DNA from: Reyranella sp. | GTDB lineage: Bacteria > Pseudomonadota > Alphaproteobacteria > Reyranellales > Reyranellaceae | Assembly: GCA_019750135.1 (NCBI GenBank) | Contig: JAIEOV010000067.1 | Span: 1-63,864, forward strand | Direction of reading: 5' to 3' | Length of the DNA stretch: 63,864 nt | Part shown: one piece after another, positions 59,293 to 63,864 of the stretch | Layout: each line of letters begins with the position of its first letter | Numbering within the stretch: the stretch's first letter is position 1 | Notes under the pieces: generated by a model | What the model was told of the DNA's origin: nothing | The model's database searches: none | The model's input: only the letters and a program-made list of their open reading frames with translations | Made by a program: the position numbers and the translations under genes

Positions 59293-59386
59293 CCGGAGCG
59301 CGGACCTCCAGGTCCGCTCATGGTCTTCCGGACCGCGCGCGTCTCCGCGCGCCTCATGATCATGAGCGCGCGGGGGACGCGCGTCG
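59293..59386. repeat. Modular palindromic repeat (copy E, composite)
   Basis: Three sub-hairpins are strung together: GCGGACCTCCAGGTCCGC, GCGCGCGTCTCCGCGCGC, and GCGCGCGGGGGACGCGCGT. They are joined by CTCATGGTCTTCCGGACC and CTCATGATCATGAG. It mixes the GGAGCGC-ended and GGACCGC-ended versions of the family. It follows a terminator and precedes the stop of the small secreted protein. Confidence 0.82.
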
Positions 59387-59403
59387 GTGTGGGAGAGGAT
59401 GAG

Positions 59404-59772
59404 CTAATTGCGTGGCCCGTTGCCGCCAAAGCCGCCGTATTGATCGCCGCCACCTTGAGGCGGCTGGCCACCCGGCGGCGGGCCCTGACGCTTGCCGTTG
59501 TTGGTCATGCCGCCGCTGCTCTGGGCCTGCGAGGGATCGCCGTGGTGTTTGCGCCGGTGCGATGACCCGCCCTGCTGTTGATCGCCATTGGTGTGCTGCC
59601 GCGGAGGCCTTGCACCCTGACCATTCTGCGGATTGAGAGGAGGGGCGTCGGCGTTGGTGCTGCGCGTCGTCGGCGGAGGCTGGTCGCTGTTGCGATCCTG
59701 GGAAAGCACCGGCTGTGCAGAAAGAACCAAAGCAAAAAACGATACGAAAACGAGTCCCTTCACACGAGTCAT
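59404..59772 (-). CDS. Small secreted Pro/Gly/Gln-rich protein
   Basis: A 122-residue protein with a signal peptide (GLVFVSFFALVLSAQPVLSQ, cleavage probably after SQ or AQP). The low-complexity mature part is rich in Pro, Gly, Gln and Asn, with a His/Arg patch (SSHRRKHHGD) and a Gly-rich tail GGDQYGGFGGNG. No family is recognised. Disordered exported proteins of this kind can be surface or matrix components. The signal peptide and position between other genes support it being real. Confidence 0.65.
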   Translation of the reverse strand: MTRVKGLVFVSFFALVLSAQPVLSQDRNSDQPPPTTRSTNADAPPLNPQNGQGARPPRQHTNGDQQQGGSSHRRKHHGDPSQAQSSGGMTNNGKRQGPPPGGQPPQGGGDQYGGFGGNGPRN

Positions 59773-59897
59773 GCACGTCCTATGAGCTGGGCGATCGGCC
59801 GATCATTTGACGGCCTTATCTCGGCTTACGAATACGCCGTCGCCGCCATCCCTGGATTTGTAGTTCGTTGAAGCTGCTATCCCTTCGGCTGGCCCTT

Positions 59898-60824
59898 TCA
59901 TTTGACGCTCCTGACGATCTCGGTCGCGCGATCGAGCGTGTCCTTGAGCGCGCCCGCCAGGGCTTCCTGCAGTTTCTTCGCAGCGAGGCTCGGCGGCCGC
60001 CGAGGATGATGCAGAAGCGCGAGCGCCCGTTTGATGCCAGGGCGGCGCAGCCTGTTGACCTGAAGCCCCGGGCGGGCGAGCTCGGGGGCAATGGCGACCA
60101 GCGGCAGGATTGTCGCCCACCGGCCCGACTTCACCAGTTCGAGCGTCGGCGCGATCGCATCCATCTCCAAGCGGGGACTGATCGGTGCGGCCCGTCGCCG
60201 ACGCGACTCGACGGGAATGCGCAAGCGGCCTTGTCCGGCGGTAGGCATGATCAGCGGCAAACGCTGCAGCTCGGTGCAGTCGAACAGACCCGGTGCGGCA
60301 AGCTTCGACGTCCGGCTGGTGACGAGCACGAGTTCCTCGCGAATCAGTGGCTCGACCGCGAGCGCGCCCGGCTGCAGCGGATCATTTACGATCGCGAAGT
60401 CGAGCTCGCCGGCATCGACCTTCGCGAGGAGCGTCGCGCTATAACCTTCAGTCACCTGGACGGAGACGTCCGGCAGCAGGTCGCAGTACATCTGGAGGGC
60501 GGCGGGGACGACGGCCGGCATGAGGGACGGGACGATGCCGACACGCACAGTGCCCGAAGCCGCGCCGCCCATGTCGATCATCTGGCGACGGACGTTTTCG
60601 AAGCCGCGGGCGAGGGGCAGGGCCAGCTCGTAGAACCGCTTTCCCTCGGCGGTGGGCATCACGCCGCGAGAGCTTCTGTCGAAAAGCACGACACCGAGGT
60701 CGCGCTCGAGCTTGGCGATCAGCATGCTGAGCGCCGGCTGGACGATGCCGAGCCGACTTGCTGCCCGCGTGACGCTGCCTTCGTCGTAGAGGCAGAGGAA
60801 GCTGTGAACCTGCCGATAGTCCAT
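59898..60824 (-). CDS. LysR-family transcriptional regulator
   Basis: A 308-residue LTTR. The winged HTH is at 1-60 (FLCLYDEGSVTRAASRLGIV, then QPALSMLIAKLERDLGVVLF). The effector domain is typical: SGTVRVGIVPSL, LLAKVDAGELDFAIV and LIMPTAGQGRLR. It is divergent from the TauD-like dioxygenase and Bug receptor genes with a 78-base gap, and probably activates them with a carboxylate or sulfonate co-inducer. A perfect T-N11-A dyad sits nine bases upstream of its start. Confidence 0.92.
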   Translation of the reverse strand: MDYRQVHSFLCLYDEGSVTRAASRLGIVQPALSMLIAKLERDLGVVLFDRSSRGVMPTAEGKRFYELALPLARGFENVRRQMIDMGGAASGTVRVGIVPSLMPAVVPAALQMYCDLLPDVSVQVTEGYSATLLAKVDAGELDFAIVNDPLQPGALAVEPLIREELVLVTSRTSKLAAPGLFDCTELQRLPLIMPTAGQGRLRIPVESRRRRAAPISPRLEMDAIAPTLELVKSGRWATILPLVAIAPELARPGLQVNRLRRPGIKRALALLHHPRRPPSLAAKKLQEALAGALKDTLDRATEIVRSVK

Positions 60825-60832
60825 GGACCGCT

Positions 60833-60847
60833 ATCAATAATATTGAT
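60833..60847. promoter_or_regulatory. LysR-box in the lysR/tauD divergent gap
   Basis: ATCAATA-A-TATTGAT is a perfect 15-bp dyad containing the T-N11-A LTTR motif (TCAATAATATTGA). It lies next to the lysR start and about 55 bases before the dioxygenase ATG, as expected for autoregulation and activation. It is strikingly AT-rich against the GC-rich surroundings. Confidence 0.7.
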
Positions 60848-60902
60848 GATACCAGCAACATTATCGGTCGCTATTATCGCCGCCAAGTGTGGAGGAAAAC
60901 CA

Positions 60903-61766
60903 ATGGCGGAAGTGATCCCGATCAAGCCGCACATCGGCGCCGAAATCCGGGGCGTCGATCTCGCGAGGTTGAGAGACGACGATTTTGCCGCGATCTATCG
61001 TGCCTACCTCGAGCGCAACGTCGTCGTCATTCGCGACCAGAAGCTCGGCATCGAGGAATACCTCAACTACAGCCGCCGCTTCGGTGTCGTGCAGCCCCAT
61101 ATCTCACGCACCACGCGCCATCCGGATCATCCCGAGGTGACCCTTCTCGGCGCCAATGCCGTCCGCAAGGACGGCAAAGTCGACGATGCGGTGCACAAGC
61201 GCGGCAACGACTGGCACACCGACCTGCCGTATGCGAAATCGCCGGCCAAAGCCACACAGCTCTATGCCATCGAGATCCCAACGCATGGCGGCGACACGCT
61301 GTTCGCCAACATGTACGCGGCCTACGACGCGCTTCCTGACCGGTTGAAGACCCGCATCGAGGGGCTGACGGGCCATTTCCGCTACGGCGGCGCCAGGCGT
61401 TATGGCCACGAGCTGCTCGACGAGCAGCATCGCCGCAACCCGCCGGAAGCTTTCCACCCCATAGCGCGTGTCCATCCGGAGACGGGCCGCAAGGCGCTCT
61501 ATGTCAATCCGATCCACAGCTTCGGTATCGTCGGCCTGGCCCAGGACGAGGGCGACGAGCTTCTGCAGGAGCTCTTCACCTATATGATTCAGCCGGATGC
61601 GGACTACCGGCACAACTGGCGCGTCGGCGACGTCGTGATTTGGGACAACCGCTCCTCGATCCACGCCGCTGCGGGAGACCATCCGCCCGATCAGGCGCGC
61701 ATCCACTGGCGCGTGACCATCATGGAATACGGCTTCCAGCCGGAAGCCGTGCGGCCGGCAGCCTGA
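60903..61766 (+). CDS. TauD/TfdA-family Fe(II)/2-oxoglutarate dioxygenase
   Basis: A 287-residue dioxygenase. The iron facial triad is visible: His-x-Asp in WHTDLPY and the distal His in SSIHAAAGD; the 2-oxoglutarate-binding Arg is in RIHWRVTI. The family hydroxylates taurine, 2,4-D, sulfate esters or other small acids. The Bug receptor gene downstream suggests a transported carboxylic acid as substrate. GGAGG lies ten bases before ATG 60903. Longer upstream open frame is antisense to lysR and not coding. Confidence 0.92.
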   Translation: MAEVIPIKPHIGAEIRGVDLARLRDDDFAAIYRAYLERNVVVIRDQKLGIEEYLNYSRRFGVVQPHISRTTRHPDHPEVTLLGANAVRKDGKVDDAVHKRGNDWHTDLPYAKSPAKATQLYAIEIPTHGGDTLFANMYAAYDALPDRLKTRIEGLTGHFRYGGARRYGHELLDEQHRRNPPEAFHPIARVHPETGRKALYVNPIHSFGIVGLAQDEGDELLQELFTYMIQPDADYRHNWRVGDVVIWDNRSSIHAAAGDHPPDQARIHWRVTIMEYGFQPEAVRPAA

Positions 61767-61803
61767 GCGAATACGAAACAACGAGCAGGGAGGATTTCGG
61801 GAG

Positions 61804-62787
61804 ATGACTGGCAGCGTGATCGCACGGCGGACGCTTCTTGCCGGCGCCGTCTTCGGCGCCGCGATGTCGGGGCAGGCACGCGCCGAGGCCTTCCCGACAA
61901 AGCTCGTTCGCATCGTGGTGCCGCAGACGCCGGGCGGCGCTTCGGACATCCTCGCGCGCATCGTCGCCCAGAAGCTGGCGGCGCTGTGGGGCCAGACGGT
62001 CATCATCGAGAACAAGCCTGGGGCGGGCGGTGTCGTCGGCACCGAGTTCGTCGCCAAAGCGCCGGCCGACGGCTACACGCTGCTCATGAGCTATGCCGGG
62101 ACGCAGGCGATCAATCCCAGCCTCTACGCCAAGCTGCCGTTCGACTCGGTCGAGGATTTCCAACCCGTCGCGACAGTGGCCTCGCTGCCCTTCGCGATCG
62201 TCGTCCATCCGTCGATCCCGGCCCGGACCTTTCAGGAATTCGTCGCCCTCGTCCGGCAGAAGCCGGGCGAGATCACCTACGGCTCTTCAGGCAACGGTTC
62301 GGTCAATCACCTGATCGGCGAGATGGTGAATACCGAATTCGGCATTCGCATGGTGCACGTGCCTTATCGCGGGATCGCCCCGGCGATGACCGACCTGGTC
62401 AGCGGGCAGATCCAGGCGGCGGTGCCGACTTTGCCCTCGGCGCTGCCCTTCGTCAGCCAGGGCTCGGCCCGCGCGCTTGTCGTAACGAGTGCGAAGCGCG
62501 CCGAGGCGGCGCCCGACATCCCGACGCTGGCCGAATCGGGTGCCCCGGGCTTCGACGTCGATCCCTGGTTCGGGTTGCTGGCGCCGGCCGGCGTTCCCGC
62601 GGCCGTCGTTACGAAGATCAACGCGGACGTCGGCAAGGTCTTGGCCGAGCCGGAGGTGGGCGTGCTTTTCAAGCAACAGGGCGCCACGCCACTGATCACG
62701 ACTCCCGACCAGTTCCGGGCGATGTTGAAATCGGACGTCGAGAAGTGGGCGAAGGTCGTGAAGGCTTCCGGAGCCAAGCTCGACTGA
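61804..62787 (+). CDS. Bug-family (tripartite tricarboxylate) substrate-binding protein
   Basis: A 327-residue periplasmic receptor with signal peptide VIARRTLLAGAVFGAAMSGQ (twin-Arg start, cleavage near ARAEA). Mature blocks: LVRIVVPQTPGGASDILAR, IENKPGAGGVVG, DGYTLLMSYAGT, VHVPYRGIAPAMTDLVSGQ and APDIPTLAESGAPGF. It is 37 bases downstream of the TauD-like gene in the LysR-controlled unit, so it likely captures the dioxygenase substrate. The decayed phosphatase gene converges on its end. Confidence 0.92.
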   Translation: MTGSVIARRTLLAGAVFGAAMSGQARAEAFPTKLVRIVVPQTPGGASDILARIVAQKLAALWGQTVIIENKPGAGGVVGTEFVAKAPADGYTLLMSYAGTQAINPSLYAKLPFDSVEDFQPVATVASLPFAIVVHPSIPARTFQEFVALVRQKPGEITYGSSGNGSVNHLIGEMVNTEFGIRMVHVPYRGIAPAMTDLVSGQIQAAVPTLPSALPFVSQGSARALVVTSAKRAEAAPDIPTLAESGAPGFDVDPWFGLLAPAGVPAAVVTKINADVGKVLAEPEVGVLFKQQGATPLITTPDQFRAMLKSDVEKWAKVVKASGAKLD

Positions 62788-62793
62788 CGAAGG

Positions 62794-63174
62794 TCACCCC
62801 AGGCCGAGCGTCTGGAAGTCGATCGCGACCTGCCGCGGCGTGGCGCCGCCCTCGTCGCGCAACGCCAGCGTCACCCGGCGCGCCCACCACTCGATATCGA
62901 CGATGCCGAAGGTTGGCGCCGCGTAGATCTCGCCGAGGCGATTGGGCCCGGGCTCCTTGGCGATGGCTGACGCTGTTGTTGTAGCCGGCGCTGGCCTTGC
63001 GCAGGGGGCCGACTTGTAGGCGAGAATGGCGTCCCAGGCAGGTTGCGAATCGGCCTACTCGGGGCACGAGCCGAAGGCGATCCGCGTCAGCGGACGCCGG
63101 GCCTGCGCCGAGAGGCCGGCCGGCATCAGCGCGGCGGCAGCCATGAGTTGGGCAAGAGTGCGACGGTAGAACAT
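62794..63174 (-). pseudogene. Decayed PhoD-type alkaline phosphatase
   Basis: The N-terminus is clear: signal peptide (MFYRRTLAQLMAAAALMPAG) followed by TRIAFGSCPE, then an amber stop where the family continues with Q-A-x-x-QPxWDAILAYK; that continuation (ADSQPAWDAILAYKS) is read directly after the stop. About 230 residues of catalytic domain are missing. The C-terminus reappears as EPGPNRLGEIYAAPTFGIVD and VTLALRDEGGATPRQVAIDF. A short remnant (SAGYNNSVS) between them is in another frame. So the gene carries a nonsense codon, a large internal deletion and at least one small shift. Confidence 0.82.
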
Positions 63175-63222
63175 GGTAGTGGTCACCCAAATGCCAGGAT
63201 TGCAGCTTTAGTTATCACTGTC

Positions 63223-63759
63223 GTGAAACGCCACCTGAAATACGCCTTGGAACTGCTCTTCGTGCCGATCGCGGCGGCGATCGTGTTCATTGAGGAGACT
63301 TTGCTGCGCTACCTCGGGCTGGCCATGGCGGCGCTCGCCAAGTGGCCGCCCGTCGCCGCCCTCGAAGCCTGGCTGCGCCGGCTGCCGCCCTGGGGCGCGT
63401 TACTGGTCTTCGTAGCGCCTTCATTGCTGGTGATTCCGATCAAACTTTCCGCTGTCTGGTTTGCATTTCACCATCGCTACGCGCTTTCGGCCGCCAGTAT
63501 TGCCATTGGCAAGATGCTGGCAACGGCGCTGGTGGCGCGGCTCTACCAGGTGCTGCGCCCGACGCTGATCAGGATGGCCTGGTACCTCAAGGCCGAGACC
63601 TGGGTGTTCGACTGGCGCGACCGGCTCTACGCCTTCGTTCGTGCGCTGCCGGCCTGGCAGCGGGCGAAGGCGATGGTGCAGGGCGTCCGGCGCTGGATGC
63701 GCGAGTTGCTGGGGTTGTCTTCCGGACCGCCGGCGTCCCGCCGGCCTCATGAGCCCTGA
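63223..63759 (+). CDS. Small membrane protein of unknown function
   Basis: About 178 residues from a GTG at 63223. It has an N-terminal amphipathic/hydrophobic stretch (YALELLFVPIAAAIVFIEE), a second helix (WGALLVFVAPSLLVIPIKLS) and a third (YALSAASIAIGKMLATALVA), then a basic cytoplasmic tail. No family was recognised with confidence. The start is uncertain because no good ribosome site is seen. The last 13 or so codons (SSGPPASRRPHEP) are read from the palindromic repeat at 63718, so the original C-terminus may have been replaced. Confidence 0.6.
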   Translation: MKRHLKYALELLFVPIAAAIVFIEETLLRYLGLAMAALAKWPPVAALEAWLRRLPPWGALLVFVAPSLLVIPIKLSAVWFAFHHRYALSAASIAIGKMLATALVARLYQVLRPTLIRMAWYLKAETWVFDWRDRLYAFVRALPAWQRAKAMVQGVRRWMRELLGLSSGPPASRRPHEP

Positions 63760-63787
63760 GCCGGCGAGACGCCGGTGGTCCGGAAGA
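63718..63787. repeat. Modular palindromic repeat (copy F)
   Basis: Outer arms TCTTCCGGACC (63718-63728) and GGTCCGGAAGA (63777-63787) are perfect. Inner hairpins are GCCGGCGTCCCGCCGGC and CCGGCGAGACGCCGG, linked by CTCATGAGCCCTGAG. It uses the GGACC-ended frame seen inside copies A and E, with different stem sequences. It forms the 3' end of the upstream membrane-protein gene. Confidence 0.85.
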
Positions 63788-63864
63788 GCTAGAGCATCGA
63801 GCTTGAAATAAGAATCGAAAGGGGATTCCCAAGGAATCGGAAGTCTGATTCAAGATGCTGGCTG
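63788..63864. other. Terminal AT-richer segment with imperfect dyads
   Basis: This segment is less GC-rich than its surroundings and has nested inverted repeats: GCATC-gagc-TTGAA against TTCAAGATGC, and GATTC/GAATC pairs around GGGATTCCC. It resembles the edge of a small dispersed element, possibly the end of an insertion sequence or MITE outside the window, but no transposase is visible. Confidence 0.3.

Overview
The window is high-GC chromosomal DNA from a free-living, metabolically versatile proteobacterium, most likely an alphaproteobacterium. The evidence is indirect: three tripartite-tricarboxylate (Bug-type) periplasmic receptors, a coxG-SLM cluster, a Rhizobium-type zinc asparaginase, several acyl-CoA enzymes, two class III nucleotide cyclases and a leaderless attenuator peptide. 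Gene content reminds me of Reyranella-like soil and water bacteria, but that is recall and nothing here proves it. No rRNA, tRNA, CRISPR, phage or complete insertion sequence was seen. Genes are dense, and no gene-free stretch exceeds about 300 bases.

Layout. 1-6230: frameshifted DMT transporter remnant, RluA-type pseudouridine synthase, amidase and FAH-family hydrolase (coupled), and a Ser/Thr kinase with eight Sel1 repeats. 6231-9938: DHDPS-family lyase, ICMT-like methyltransferase, a MurA with Asp replacing the catalytic Cys, and a GNAT gene behind a classical Trp/Tyr/Phe attenuator. 9939-17380: structured leader, an unknown protein, a 1181-residue DyP-peroxidase/cytochrome P450 fusion, and a convergent cyclase-AAA-TPR regulator. 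17571-26900: GST, cupin, two acyl-CoA synthetases, then a P450/PP2C/asparaginase/rRNA-methylase/SDR run with stop-start overlaps. 26956-33523: exonuclease III, ErpA-like protein, DMT transporter, CHASE2 adenylate cyclase, D-glutamate-cyclase-like protein, acyl-CoA dehydrogenase. 33569-40536: Rieske oxygenase, ExoD, CitE, MaoC (one operon), quinone-oxidoreductase-like protein, Bug receptor, frameshifted SDR, DUF2817 peptidase. 40609-47723: GH17 membrane glucanase, coxG and coxSLM (form II), pyroglutamyl peptidase. 47994-54999: MmyB-like regulator and its divergent reductase; RND pump with a divergent TetR and a multi-half-site operator. 55066-63864: ABM protein, D-aminoacylase family, tartrate-dehydrogenase family with Bug receptor, small secreted Pro/Gly/Gln-rich protein, LysR with TauD and Bug, a decayed PhoD-type phosphatase and a small membrane protein.

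Themes. Small-molecule catabolism dominates. The Bug receptors sit beside the enzymes that probably use the captured acids, but no TctAB membrane partner is present. A family of modular palindromes punctuates gene ends in at least six places; the arms differ between copies but stay self-complementary around a conserved CTCATGA-type centre. The two most unusual items are the aromatic-residue attenuator in front of the GNAT gene (9295-9938) and the DyP-P450 fusion with its partner (9939-14481).
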